From Prorocentrum cordatum (taxonomy: Eukaryota > Sar > Dinophyceae > Prorocentrales > Prorocentraceae): DNA of 64,000 nucleotides. The stretch is from positions 423,024 through 487,023 of the forward strand of contig CAUYUJ010009524.1 in NCBI GenBank assembly GCA_963575745.1, written 5' to 3'. The position numbers and the translations under genes were made by a program. Positions 1 through 13,878 of the stretch are shown in pieces. How positions within the stretch are numbered: the first letter of the stretch is position 1; every line of letters starts with the position of its first letter. The notes under the pieces were generated by a model, which had not been told where the DNA came from, ran no database searches, and saw nothing but the letters and a program-made list of their open reading frames with translations.

Positions 1-1
1 A

Positions 2-1076
2 TGGGATGAATATCTTAGCGATTTGGACCATGACCCTGATGCCCGCGAATGTAAACGTCTAGAAGATCTGGCCCTCAAGCATTTGAACTTGTTGGCCATG
101 GCTGAAGTACCAGAGAAACCGAAACATCACCTGCTGTGGCACTTGACCAAGAGGCGTGCAATTCCGCTGCAAACCTGACACCGCCTCTCGACCCCCCCCC
201 CACCCCCCCGTTCAAACGCCAAACATGTTTCGTGGTCCGCGGCGGGCTGGGGCCAAAATCAGAAAGAGGGGCCGAGATGGCCTCGATTCGCATCCTGGAT
301 GAAAGTTTCAAAGCTTTTTGTGCGGGGTCGAGAGAAAGGCAGACGCCAGACGAGGTGATGGCGCGCTAGGCAAGGCAGGAGGGGTGCGAGAGGCTGAGCA
401 GGATCTAGATGGCTGCTGGAGGCAAGAAAAAATAATATGACAAATCGCGTTGAGGAAATATGAACTACCCCCCGCCCTCCCTCCCCCCAGCCAGCCCTTC
501 CCGGCCAAGGCTCCCTGCGCCTCAACGGGTGCATCGGCGTAGCAGCGCATAGCAAGCGAGTGGGCAAGCGAGCGAGCCCCTCTAAGTGCGTGACTGCAAT
601 GAATGGGTGGCAGATCAAATAAGTTTGTCTTGCCCCTCCCTGTTTTGTGGGCACCTCGATTGGTTTAGATGGCATACTGGTATAAGTTGCTCAGAGACTA
701 TCCCTATGGTCCGAACTCAGGCGTCGCACCCCTCCCCTGTCATCCTGCTGCTCACCCCCCACGCCTTGACCAACTCCCTCCGCTCTCCTCACCTCCTCAT
801 CCGCCATCGGTCTTCCATCTGGGGGAGGGGGGAGCAATGTGCTCATAGTAATGCCGCGCACAGTTTCAGCGGAATTGCACAAGCCTTTCTAGCAGGATCC
901 CCTGGGCGGGGCACCCCCGCAGATATGCTACGTGGAGGGACGAGACCCTGAACGCCCTCTTGAGTACTATGTCCGCAGCCGCTCACGCTCGCAGCCGCGC
1001 GTTTGAAGCGGGCCTGTGGACTCGCCTTGACTTACAGATCATTCTGGATACTGGAGTGAACAAGTCCACTCTATAG
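2..1076 (+). CDS. ORF-A1: C-terminal exons of a DDE-transposase-like protein (5' part outside window)
   Basis: Two exons are visible, 2-153 (open at the window edge) and 896-1076 (stop TAG). Joined as AAG AG|G ATC they read through in one frame. The first exon ends in HLLWHLTKR and the second begins IPWAGHPRRYATWRDETLN. They align with the end of ORF-A2 on the other strand (HLTAHLAFR, then GNPRIYSCFLDEGLN): the K/P-x-H pair, the G-[HN]-P-R-x-Y block and the acidic D-E pair are shared. The intron has the same position and phase in both copies. The D-E pair is my candidate for the last catalytic acid of an RNase-H-fold (CACTA-type) transposase; this is inference from motif order. ORF-B1 starts 4 nt after the stop. 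The rest of the protein lies left of base 1. Confidence 0.72.
154..895 (+). other. intron of ORF-A1, GC-AG
   Basis: It begins GCGTGC directly after AAGAG and ends in a pyrimidine-containing CCTTTCTAGCAG. A GC donor is common in dinoflagellate genes. Position and phase match intron 3 of ORF-A2. Inside I see only GC-rich, pyrimidine-rich sequence and no recognised repeat. Confidence 0.65.
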
Positions 1077-1080
1077 CACC

Positions 1081-3205
<2,125 letters not shown>

Positions 3206-4131
3206 AATCCAGACGTGGGGAAAGGGGAGGGATAAGGAGAAGGAGAGAGGAGAGGCAAGTCAGCCGCTCGCAGTCCTTGGCTCTCGGTGCTGGGGCTAGG
3301 GATCCTGGCGGCGCTCGCCATCGATACAGCACTGATGCGCATTGTTCGAGACACAGAAAAACACCAATGCAATATCAAGCACACGTCTACATTCTGGCCA
3401 CAGGCATTCGCACGTGATCGGCACGACACAAACGCAAATGACACATGCGCAAGGCGATAACCAAGAACGGGGGGATGATCATGTCTCTTTCCCTATCCTC
3501 CTGCCTGCCGGCCTCTCTCTCCCTCTCTCTCTCTCTCTTTCCTACCCAGCCCCTCCCTCGCTCCCTCTTCCTCCCTCCCCCTCGCCCACTCCACCCTCCG
3601 CCCCCCCCGCCGTTCTGGAGAGACCGTCGGGTGCCGATGCAGATCCGAGCCGCGCGCCAGCTTGAAGCAGTCTCAGAACAAAGATTAAATGCATGAGGGT
3701 GGAGGTTGGGAGGGAGAGGGAGAGGGAGGAGGAGGTGGAGGTGGAGGAGGGCGAGGGGGAGGGGGAGGAGGAGGAGGAGGAGGAGGAGGAGGAGGAGGAG
3801 GCGGAGGAGGAGGAGGAGGAGGAGGAGGAGGAGGAGGAGGGAAAAGGAGAGGGAAGAGGAGGGAAGGAGGAGGGCATGAGGAGGTGTTAGGAAGAGGAAA
3901 AAAGAGAAAGGGGTGGACGACAATGCCGAGACGAAACAACAACGATGCCATCGATCCGCGTCGAGGGAATGACAGCGGCGAGCACGGCGAGGGCCAACGC
4001 GAGGAAGACGAACAGGAGGAAGGAGAGAAGGAGAGGAGGGAATGATTGGATTGGAGGGGGATGGGGTCGGCTGAGAATTCGAGAGGGCACTCCCCTTTGC
4101 TGAACTCACCAACGTTTGCGTTTTTTTCTCT
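3206..4131. repeat. intergenic stretch with purine/pyrimidine and GGA microsatellites
   Basis: No gene recognised. 3515-3545 is (CT)n, and 3700-3905 is a GGA/GAG array that gives poly-Gly, poly-Glu and, on the other strand, poly-Pro or poly-Ser frames. 4105-4131 is a pyrimidine-rich run that leads into the relict leader. Confidence 0.85.
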
Positions 4132-4151
4132 CCGAGGCCATTTTGGTCAAG
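4132..4151 (+). promoter_or_regulatory. decayed relict spliced leader with trans-splice acceptor
   Basis: The DinoSL is CCGTAG followed by CCATTTTGGCTCAAG. Here the sequence is CCGAGG followed by CCATTTTGG-TCAAG: two substitutions and one deleted C. Directly upstream is TTTTTTTCTCTCCGAG, a good pyrimidine tract plus AG acceptor. Twelve bases downstream is an ATG. This is the layout expected of a gene reinserted from a trans-spliced mRNA. Confidence 0.75.
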
Positions 4152-4162
4152 CCTTCGATCCC

Positions 4163-4471
4163 ATGAAACGTCGGAAGCTGCCCTGGGACGACCCATACAG
4201 GTACACTGGCCCCCCGCCCATTGCTGCTGACACCGATGGCCCGACTCCGTCCTCGTGGCCTAGAGTGAACGCCGACGACGGGGCGGATTCAGGGCCTGAC
4301 GAGGCCCAGTCGGATCCCGAGGTGGCATCGCGGACCACGTCGCAGGAACGGGACCCGTGGGAGTTGAGGACTCGCAGCTCGGAGTCCTCGCCGTCCACAG
4401 AGCGTGCGCGGCGGCGGAAGTGGGCCAAGCAGGAGGCGCGCGATCAGGAGCCGAATGCAACAGCACGTTGA
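4163..4471 (+). CDS. short leader-tagged ORF, 102 aa, charged, unknown function
   Basis: The start is the first ATG after the relict leader (MKRRKLPWDDPYRYTG). The protein is hydrophilic: a basic start, a long D/E/S/T-rich middle (about residues 25-75) and a basic end with ERARRRKWAKQEARD. There is no membrane segment and no domain I know. A stop follows ATAR. It may be complete or the first exon of a longer gene; nothing downstream looks like a continuation. Its location behind a spliced-leader relict makes it more credible than other ORFs of this size here. Confidence 0.55.
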   Translation: MKRRKLPWDDPYRYTGPPPIAADTDGPTPSSWPRVNADDGADSGPDEAQSDPEVASRTTSQERDPWELRTRSSESSPSTERARRRKWAKQEARDQEPNATAR

Positions 4472-5916
4472 TCTTTCCTGGCGTCGCCCCTCCAAAAAAC
4501 CCGTCGACTAAAATTCGCGTTTTGTTTCACAAGGGGGGGGGGGGTCTCGTGCGGGGGCAGCAGGGGCATTAGAGGGGCAATCAACGTGCCGATGCCTTCG
4601 TTTCCGATCGATCGCTTTCAGGAGCTCGCAGATAGACTAGCTAGGGCAGCGCTGGAAGAAGCAAATTGTTAGGGGGAAACTAGGGGACCGTCTCTCCCAA
4701 CCGACCAATGACTCCGAATTCCCCTCCCGCCCACCCCCCGCGGCCGAGGCGGGCCCCGTGTTTCCGCCCCTGACGTCAGAAACCTTGGAGCTCCCGTGGG
4801 GTGCGGAGCACTGAGGGTCGGAAAATCTATCGTAGAGCCTCCCCGCCCAGAAAGAGGACGGTCTTTATTTTGAAGTTGCCGAGCCCTCCTCTTGCCGAGT
4901 GGGATGCCTGTGTGAGGGTTGCACGGTGCGGAAGCGCATGAGGCAGATGTGAAAAGATTGTCATGCCCGTTGTTCTTGTTCCTTCTTCCCCTCATCCGCC
5001 TCCTCCCACTACTCCTTCTCCTCCCCCTCCTCCTCCCCGTCGGACTCCGACATGTCCCCCCCCCTCCTCCACCTCCTTCCTCCTCGTCCTCCTCATCCTG
5101 CGTACTCCGCTGTCCTCCTCCGCCCTCCTCCTCTTCAAGATCTTCCTCCTCCTCCTTCTAACTCTTGGTCGCCGTCGCCCTCCACCTCCATTTCTTGCCC
5201 CCATTCTTTTCTTTCCTCGCCCTTTCTGCTGATCTGCTTCTGCTTCTGCGTGTTCCTCCTCCTGTGTGTTCTTCCTCCTTCGCCTCTTCCTAATCCTCCT
5301 CCTCCACCTCCTCCTCCTCCGCCCTCCCTCCTCTCTTCTCTCTCCTCGCCTTCTCTCTCGGATCCGTGGCAATGCCGGCGGCGCGCGGTCCTGGGGCACC
5401 GCGTCGTAGATGTCGGTGGATGCGCCCGCGACGGGCGCGGAGGGCACGACGCGCGCGCACGTGCACAGAGCGGAATGCAACGTTGCAACACAACGCAGCA
5501 CAATTCAACATATGCGTCGATTTTCAGTGTTACGTTGATTGCACGGCCATTCACATTCTAGTTTACAACGTTATACGTTGGTTGCCCCCCACGGACCCCA
5601 AACTCAGAAGCAAATGTTGACCTTATGAAGAAAGAAGCTTCATCGGCGGTCGGTTTCTGGGAAGCTCCACGACGGACTGCTAGAATGATGCATGGGCCCA
5701 CAAAGCGCGTGATGGTGTTGAGCGAAACTGCGTTTTAACATGGAAAATTCAAAATGATAACTACGCAATCGTTATTACTTATGTATGACATGACGTATTG
5801 TAGCCATTTTGAAACATATGTATAACATAATATAGCATCACGCATGCTGCATGATCAACATATGTAGTTCTCGTTGAACACACTTGCAGTGTTGAATAGA
5901 TTTCTCATGATGATGT
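4472..5916. other. gene-free stretch: CT-rich tract then AT-rich block
   Basis: 4965-5370 is a dense CTC/CTT tract. 5690-5916 is unusually AT-rich for this window and has no open frame. An isolated GTAGCCATTTTG at 5800-5811 matches 12 bases of the spliced leader. No gene supported. Confidence 0.7.
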
Positions 5917-5980
5917 AGAACTCCAATGCTTATATAGAACTCCAATGCTTATATAGAGCTCCAATGCTTATATAGAGCTT
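5917..5980 (+). repeat. tandem repeat, unit about 19 bp, roughly 3.5 copies
   Basis: The unit is AGAACTCCAATGCTTATAT, repeated with A/G variation. Each copy carries TATATA. It lies at the edge of the AT-rich block. Confidence 0.9.
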
Positions 5981-8900
5981 CAAAGGTTACGTCGTAACAC
6001 TCGATGCCAAGATAACACTTGACGTGCTGAGTCTCCTCTCCGAGGACCTCTGGGTCCACGGCGGCCCGCCCCCAGCGTTGACGCCACTTGGCTCTGGCGA
6101 CCCCCCCCGTTATCCAAGCGCGCTCGCCCCGCGCGCTTCCCTTTCAAGGGGGGCGCGCGGGGCCGCCCGCCTCTGCGCCCTCCTGCGGGCCCTGCCGCGC
6201 CACTCAGTCGCCCTGCGGCCAGGCTTGCTTCCCGCCCCCGACCGGCTGCGACGCGCGCGCCGGTCGGGGTGGGTGCTTCTTTCCCTCTTCTGTCCTCCGC
6301 CCCTCGTCCCGCCCCGCCCGGGGCCGCCTCGCTGCGGCCCCGCGCGACGCCGCCGGGGCCCAGTCCTGGCTTCACATCCAGCAGACGACACCAGATGCAG
6401 CAACGCCTGACGTTGCTCGGACATCTGGCGAACAACTGGATGCGCCATTCCTTCCCGGCAGCATCCCAGGAGTTCTGCACCGGCGTATTGCCAGCACTTT
6501 GCTCTCCACGCTCTCAGCGATTGCAGTCTTGGTGGGCGTGGACGTGATGCCGCCCCGCGCCCACTTCGTAGTCCTGGTTGGCCGCGCCAGCGCGCTCGCT
6601 GTGAGTTTCTTTTTGTGAGTGCCCCCCCCTCCCCCCGATCCGCGGCCGCCCTGCCGTCCCGCATCCCCTCTTGCACCTGGACAATTCGTTAGTCGTGTGT
6701 CCCCGACTTTTGCGAGAGCGTGTGAGGATTGCCCCTTTTCTGTGTTCCGACGAAAACAAACTCGCTCCGCCATCTTGCGCGCGTGGTCATGAGCCCCGAA
6801 GAAGCCTCAAGCGAAAGCCCCTTTTATGAGAAGGAACCGGCCTCCAGCCGCGCATCTGCCACATGCGTGGACGGTTCTGGCGTTTCCAGTTGAGGAAGGC
6901 TCAACCGGGAAAACAATGTTGATGTGGACGCGCTCTTGATCCATGCGACGGCTGCGACCTTTCAGGCGAATGCGCGCGGCGCTAAGGCGAGAGTCCCTTT
7001 CCGAAGGGGAGCCCCCCTTCATGTTCGCATGTGTTGTTTTAAAGACGAGTGCGCGCGGCGCTGAGGCGATAACTCACTGATGGAAAGGTCCCCTTACTTC
7101 CTTGCACTGTAACTGGTGTACACTGTTCGAACGAATCTGTGTGGTGTGAATGCGAGAGCCCAATTTTCAAAACCACCCTGGCTCCATATGTATTTACTGC
7201 ACACTTCAAGCCTCGAGATCATTGATGGCGAAGGGTTATCAGGCGAACCGCCCCCGTACTTAAACGTTCGGGGGAGGGACACGCAAAGGACGACCTAGAA
7301 GGGAATGGGGTAGGGAAACAGGGGGAGAAAAAAAGAGGACGACGATGAGAATGACAGCAGGTTGCAGGTCCAGGGCAGGAGCCCATCACGGCCTGAACAT
7401 TACCAACCATGGCCTGCACCAAAATCTTCATTCAGACGTCGACGACTGCAAGACTCGAGAGGGGAGGGGAGGGGAGGGACAAGGAAAAGGAGGTAATTGC
7501 GATGTGGGGGAGGGAAGAGGGCGAGGGGAACGCTGAGTTCGAGAGGGAAAAGAGTTTGGGACACCTCCAGTATGCTCGTCCTCGTTTGTCATATGCCCGC
7601 GTTGTTGTAAGAACCCCACTTGGATGAGTTGGCAGCGTGCACGCAGGGGGTGGCGCGAGGGTGGCGGCCTTCTAAGAAGGCGCGGCGGGTTTCTAGGAAG
7701 GCTGGTGGCTTCTTAAGCGCCCTCCAGGCTTGTAAGCAGCCTTCCTTGAATCCTCCAGCCCCCCATTGATAAGGCAGCTGCCTTCTACTCCTGAAAAGCC
7801 CCCCCCGCCTGCTTGAAAGGGCGCCCTCCTCGGTCCACCCTTGTGTGCGCGCCCGCGAACCAGAGAACGCCGCGTGTTCTCCTTCCGCGTCTTCATCCCT
7901 CTCCTCCCCCGCGCCTCTCTTGCCATAGCAGCCCATCGGCATGCGACCTGGCAGCGCGCCCCTATAAAAAGAGCGCGGTTGCGCTGCTCGACGCCTCTCT
8001 CCAGCCTGCACGAGCGAGTTGTGCATCCGACCGTACACCTACGACATAATCGGTGCGCGTCCCTGTCGGTTGGTCTCCTGCACACCAAGTTGGGCGTTCC
8101 AGGCAAGGCCTCGCCTGTCGAGGGGATTGAGCGGTGGGCATCTCTTCTTCGGCGGAAGGTGGCGGAGGCCGCAGAAGATCGGGGGCGGGCGGCTCTGCGG
8201 GCGGAGGGGGGGGGGAAGCTTGAAATTGTGAGACCTGGATACGCTTGGATTCAGGGCTTCAAGTTTCTGGGTTCGGCAATCTGTGCCATGCGCACATGCG
8301 CGACGCAGAAAATCAGGGTCGTCTTCACCGAAATCGGCGCGTCAGGTGCCCGCAAAGGCCGCGTGCAAGCGCCTTGGTTTCCAGTGTGGCGTGCCGCGCT
8401 GGCGGCCCGCCTAAGTTGCGGCGTAAGGGTGTTATGTCATCTCGCGTGAGACCCGCTTGTGTTCGTCGCTCACATGATTTCCAGTCTCGTTTTCTGTTTC
8501 CCAAATTACCTCGGGCATACAAAGTTGGCGCCCTGTCCTCTTTTCATGCGAAGGTGCTTGCCGGCGCTGGAGGCGGTAGTATTGCGGTCGTCGGGTGTCC
8601 GCCGTCTTGCCAACCACAAGTCTACTTTCCCAAACCATTAGAGCGGTGACGGAGGAATCCGGCACATTTCTGCACAATTCCCTGCCCGCTTTGCTTTGTG
8701 GCTGCGCCTTCGCTTTAAATAAAGCGTTTGTTAAGCCTCTTCCTCTTCCGCCCCCTCCCGCCATCCCCCTGGGCGTTGCCAAGCTCCAAACGCACAACCA
8801 CACACACACACACACTCTCTTTCCAGCGCCCCTAGAAGGTCTGTCCAACGTAATGCAGATCCAAACGAAGCCCCGCCCCCCTCGTGTCTTACCAACTGCC

Positions 8901-10344
8901 TCCTCTTTTTCATGCTCTCCCAGGGGGTCCAGCGGAGCGGCGTCCTCCCTGATCCAGACGGTGCATCGCCCCCAGTGGGCGCTGCCGAACCCACAATCAT
9001 CCAAAGTGCTCATGCGCCCCCAGGTCGTCTTGCGCGATTTTCAGGCGGGACCTCGCCCCCCTTTGTGCTGCAGATCGCACAGCGGTCCCCCGCTGCTAGC
9101 GCCTCCAGGATGTTTGCCAGAGGCGGGTGGGGGGGGGGCGCTCTGCGCAGATCCACACGAGACTTCGCCCTTCGCCGCGCTAGGCGTTGCCAGTTCGCGC
9201 GCCCTCAGGGGCCCAGCGCAATGGCACTCTGCGCAGATCCAGGTGGGACCTCGCTCGCCAACTCCCCCCCCCGCCTTTCCCAGCATGAAACGTATCCCTC
9301 TCCCTCGGACTTTGAATCGCCTTCAGGGTTCCCCCTGTTTCCAATGGCACGTCCTTAAGACTGTCGTCGCGTGGGGCTTGTTAGCCTTCAGGATAGAGGA
9401 CGGGGCTTGGTTCGAGGCTGGCTACCCCCCCACCTGCACGCCGTCAAGCTCGCAGCTCCTGCGCCCCTGGAGGGCCCAGGCTGAGACGCGCCACGCGCCG
9501 ATCCTGGGCGAGGCCTCGCCCCCCGAGGTGCTGCCACGCACTGTGAGTGCTGGGGGCGGCGTGGGTCACGACGCGCTCGGCAGCAACGGCCGGGTCGCGG
9601 AAGAGCCGAGTCTGCACCCAACCCCGGGGGCTCGAGCTCAAGGGTGCTCTGGCGATCTCGTGGGCCGTGTTCGTTTTTGTTTTCGTTCTGCAGCGTCAGA
9701 GGAGCGAGGCCATGACAAACGAAGACAGCACGGCAATGAAAGACTCGTTCAGATCGAGTCCTGCCTTGACATTAGAAGATTGAAGAGCGGGTCGCGGAGA
9801 GGCGGGGGGCGGGGAGAGGGAGACGCGGTCGGAGCATGGAGCACTTCATGCGCGGTGCTTTCAGTCTGAGGCTCCGAGAGGAGCGGTGCGAAGGAGAGGA
9901 GGTGTTGCCAACACGCAGGTTTGCCCCACGTTCCCTGCACCTTTCGGGGAGGGGTCCAGCGGAGTGGCGCCCACGCGGACCCACCCCTTGATCCTGCCAT
10001 ACATCTTTGCCAGAGTATATCTGATTTCACCCGCACAACATACGATGTCTTGCCTGCAGTCGAAGATGTTTGGTGGCCCCGCGCTTGTTCTCAATGACCG
10101 TTCGGAGCTATTTCGCGGCGTGCCCAAGTCGAGCTAAGGTTGCTTACGCCGTTGTGCAATCGTGCAGTGTTGGTTTGCCGTCGTCAACACTGCGCGTGAG
10201 GGTCTCAATCGACCAGCACATAAATTGTGCCCTGAGTCTGCCGAACTGACAGGCCCGAACTTCGTACGCATCCCGCCCAGCTTTCAGCGAGGACCATGCA
10301 TGATATGCGAAAGAGCGCATTCTACCGCTGATGGCGGAAAACCG
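5981..10344. other. 4.4-kb GC-rich stretch without a supported gene
   Basis: Open frames occur on both strands but none has a recognisable motif, a leader relict or a paralogue in the window. Local repeats include two copies of a block around GTGCGCGCGGCGCT (about 6970 and 7050), palindromic TTCTAAGAAGG/TTTCTAGGAAGG units (7650-7730), a short CA run (8800-8817), and degenerate units built on CTGCGCAGATCCA and GGGACCTCGC (8850-9260). 9950-9975 repeats GGGTCCAGCGGAGTGGCG from 8925-8945. Confidence 0.6.
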
Positions 10345-10500
10345 AGGGGGGTCATTGGGGGTTCCGAACCTGTCCCCCCCCCCCCTGAAAACCAGGGGTG
10401 GGTCATTGCCGGTTCGAACCCACCCTCCCCCCCCCCCAAGCCCATCATGAAAAGGAGGGGTCATTACCAGTTCGACAACCCCCCCCCTTCCCCTGGCCGC
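10345..10500 (+). repeat. left inverted module of the minisatellite
   Basis: Three degenerate units of GAAAACC-AGGGG-GGTCATTRCCGGTTCGAACC type separated by C runs. The reverse complement of the same unit appears at 11475-11570, so the minisatellite between them sits inside a large inverted arrangement. Confidence 0.75.
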
Positions 10501-10514
10501 CCGCCGGCAAACGA

Positions 10515-11440
10515 TTCCCGCTCCACTGGACAGTGGGACAGTGGTGGGGGCATTGGGACAGTGGTGGGGATGGTGGTGGTGGGGACAGTTGGTGCTGGCA
10601 CAGAGGGACAGTGGTGGGGACATTGGGGCCAGCGGGACAGTGGTGGGGACGGTGGTGGTGGGGACAGTGGCGAGGGGACAGTGGGACAGTGGTGGGGACA
10701 GTGGGGACAGTGGGACAATGGTGGGGACGGTAGTGGTGGGGACAGTGGTGAGGGCGGTGAGGACGGTGGTGGGACAATGGGACAGTGGTACAGTGGGGAG
10801 AGTGGTGGGGACAGTGGGGACAGTGGGACAGTGGCGGGGACAGCGGGGACAGTGGGACAGCACAGTGGGACAGCTGTGGGGACAGTGGGGACAGTGGGGA
10901 CAGTGGGACAGTTGTGGGGACAGTCGAGACAGTGGGACAGTGGAGGGGACAGCGGGGACAACGGGAAGAGTCGGACCGTCGTGGGGACAGTGGTGGGGAC
11001 AGTGGGGACAGTGAGACACTGGTGGGGGCACTGGTGGGGACAGTGGGACAGTGGTGCGGACGGTGGTGGTGGGGACAGTGGTGAGGGCGGTGGTGAGGGC
11101 GGTGGTGAGGACGGTGGGACGGTGGAACTGTGGGGATAGTGGTGGGGACAGTGGGGACAGTGGTGGGAACAGTGCGACAGCTCAGTGGGACAGCGGCGGG
11201 GACAGTGGGACAGTGGTTGGGACAGTTGGGACAGTGGGACAGTAGTGGGGACAGTGGGGACAATGGGACCGTGGTGGGAACAGTGGTAGGGACAGTGGGG
11301 ACAATGCGACAGTGGTGGGGGCGCTGGTGGGGACAGTGGGAACAGATGTGGGAACAGTGGGGACAGTGGTACAGTGGTGGTGGGGACGGTGGTGCTGGGG
11401 ACAGCGGGTGAGGGCGGTTGTGAGGACGGTTGCGGGGACC
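10515..11440 (+). repeat. GGGGACAGT minisatellite (G-rich plus strand)
   Basis: About 0.9 kb of irregular GGGGACAGTGGGACAGTGG units with GGTGGGGAC and GGGCGGTGAGG variants. G-tracts of 3-4 recur every 6-9 bases. Minus-strand frames read TVPTVPTTVPLSPLSP repeats and are artefacts. Confidence 0.95.
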
Positions 11441-11474
11441 CGGGAGTCGTTGGCCGGCGGTGAGTGGGAGGGGG

Positions 11475-11665
11475 GGACGTTCGAACCGGTAGTGACCCCC
11501 CCGGTTTTCTGGAGGGAGGGGTTCGAACCGGTAGTGACCCCCCCTCAGTTTTCTGGAGGGGGGGGGAGGGGTTAGGGGGGAAGGGGGCTTTGCTGGGGGA
11601 AGGGAGGGGGGGGGTCGACCAGGAGGAGGGGGATTTTCGGAGGGGCGGGGGGACCCCGGGTTCCG
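11475..11665 (-). repeat. right inverted module of the minisatellite
   Basis: GTTCGAACCGGTAGTGACCC followed by GGTTTTC occurs twice, the reverse complement of the left module. G-rich sequence follows to 11660. Confidence 0.75.
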
Positions 11666-13329
11666 GAGGAAGAGGGGCAGAATTTTCCACAGTCAAGCGG
11701 CGGTGGGTCACGCTCTGTCATACGCCAAAGCTAGCACACCAAACTTTGACGAGCGTGTTGACGCCACTTTTCAAATGTGCAACTGGCAAGTTTGTCCCTC
11801 CACCCAGCTCCTAAGCCCTCCAAGCAATCTGACGCTACATTGGTCATGCAACCACTTGGCACTAGAGTCATTCGGGAGAGGGGATGGGAGGGGAGTGAAG
11901 TTGCTATGCTATGAGAGTGTGTGTTCCTTTCATGTGAGTGGCAAGTGCACCATCTTGCCTCGGATCGCACCATGCGTGCATGGAATATGTTGCTCTTGCA
12001 AGGCATAGTCTGTGTACTCGGAGCTTTTTCAATGCAGCCAGCCGTTGCTATTTGGTGTGTCTTTCTGTTGAACTAGTCGGGTTGTATGGCTGCAGCGGGT
12101 GCGTCTGTCTGTCGAGCTTTGCCACGCTCGGCAGAAAGGGGCCACCACCACCCTTCAGCGCGCTCGCAACGCACATCAAGCTTGTCGGAGGCCTGGAACG
12201 CTTTTTCCAGGAACCTGCACTGTCGCACTCGGGGTCCGGCACCCTCCTCGCCGACCCGAGGTCCCCGGTTCCCGCGAGCCGGCCGACGTGCGGCCACACT
12301 CGACGCAGACGAGCGCCGACCCTGCGGCATCCTGCGGCGCGCAGCCTCCACCCGTGCATCTGCAAGCTTTGCGTGGTACGACCCGCTCGCGCTGCCCAGG
12401 CTGGAGCTCAGGCTGCCCCCTGCGGCCCCTGCGCGGCGATCGCGTGCGCCAGGCCTCTCTTCTTCGCGTGCCGGCACGGCCGCGAGAACCAGCGAGGAGC
12501 TCCAGAACAGCGACGGCAAGCTCCAGCAGCTCGACCAGGAGCAGGCGCAGCGAGTCGAGCAGGCAACGAAGCGCCAGGCGCAGCTTGGCAAGCACGCGAC
12601 GCGAGGAGGCCCGACGGGCCGCCGTGGCGAGACGAACGGAGAGAGCATGTCGAACATCCACGTCGAGCGCGCCACGGCCTCCGCAACCATGCAAGTCAGC
12701 ATCACGGCGCGGTGCCGCGGCGCCGTTCCGTGCAGGCGCACCGAGCGCCCAGCGCCAGGAGAGGCCAGCACCCCGACACGGGCACGACCGCCCACTGGCG
12801 CTGAGTCCGACGCGCCGGTTGCACCCGGGGCGGCCCGATGGCCGTGCCCAGTGCGATTCGAGTTGGAAATCTCCGGCTTTCGCGCCAGTGTTCTGCCAGC
12901 CAGCGGCGTGCCCGCACAGGTCCTCGAGCCGGCATTTGGTCGGATGGTGGCTGGTGATCGCTTGTGCCGCCTTGCCTCGCCTCCACGCAAGGCCACGCCG
13001 TTTTGTTGCATATTCGCAGTCCTTCGCGTCATTATTTTCCCGATCGCCGCGTCGTCTCCTCTTGAAAGTGTCCTCCTTCGTTTGGGCGTCGTGGTTTGTT
13101 TCTGTGTCGCCTCTGCAGAGCTGGTTCGTTGGAAGAGGTGTTCGCGTGAGAAGGGCGCCGCTTGTGCGCCAAATCTCGTGGGTCCACGTCGTTGATGTCA
13201 CCACGCTGCTGCTGAGAAGCCGCATATACATATATGGGGGATTCCGACCCCGGGGACCCGCAGGGCCCCCCACCTTGTACATAGGTAGTGCCCCCTCCCA
13301 GGAGCCCTCCTGGTCCCGCCCCCGAGGCT
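11666..13329. other. GC-rich stretch with overlapping frames on both strands; possible retroelement remnant
   Basis: Frames of 300-400 codons exist on both strands (12086-13195 plus, 12176-13282 minus), as often happens in very GC-rich DNA. On the minus strand around 12640-12860 the order VSGCWP, a C-x-x-C-G-like piece, DVDVRHALS and TAARR resembles the C-terminal zinc finger of the LINE at 16721-17035 in a broken frame. On the plus strand 12490-12590 could encode a short charged helix (EELQNSDGKLQQLDQEQAQR). I cannot decide between them. Confidence 0.35.
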
Positions 13330-13870
13330 CAAAGCAGCCCTAAATCCGCCCAAGATTGTTTACAGATGGCCCAAGAGCTCTCCAAGACGCACCAAGAGGA
13401 CTCCAAGAGCGCTTTAAGACGGCCCAGGAGGTCCCCAAGGGTGCTTGAGAGGCTTCCGAAAAGGTGCTCGAGAAATTCGAATCTTTCACAAACTAGCGGG
13501 ACATTTATATTTTTGGCCTCAGAGGCCCTCAAGACGGCCCAAGAGGCCTCCCAGAAGGTCACCAAAAGGCAAAAACAGCCAAATTCCAATCGGAAAACGT
13601 ACGTTTTTAGCATATTCGCTTCTTCGGTCCTAACAGCGCCCAAGACGGACCCAAAGGGCCGCAAGACGGCCGTAAGACGACCCAAGAGGCACCCAAGAAG
13701 GCCCCAAGACGGCCCAAGAGAGCTCCAACACGGCCCATGAGAGCCCCCCGACGGCCCACGACGGTCCCCAGAGGTTCCCAACAGCAGGGGCAGGGACCGA
13801 GCACAGTACAGGCCCAACGTTCGAACAGGCCGCCGCTCCGCATGCGTATCAGCCAAACCTCGTGCACGCA
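13330..13870 (+). repeat. decayed internal part of the CCAAGAxGGCCC repeat family
   Basis: A run of CCAAGACGGCCC, CCAAGAGG and CTCCAAGA words, the signature of the internal part of the roughly 1-kb element found at 51.2-64 kb. No recognisable ends. Confidence 0.6.
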
Positions 13871-13878
13871 GGGCCGAC

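Noticed and set aside
8595-9869. 424-codon plus-strand frame
   Set aside because: Overlaps degenerate repeats, has no motif, paralogue or leader, and GC-rich DNA here stays open by chance.
10144-11711. Long minus-strand Pro/Cys/His/Thr frames
   Set aside because: Translation of the GGGGACAGT minisatellite in three frames; equal openness on both strands.
12086-13343. Overlapping 370-415-codon frames on both strands
   Set aside because: Opposite frames are equally long; only weak motif hints on either strand, so neither is called as a gene.
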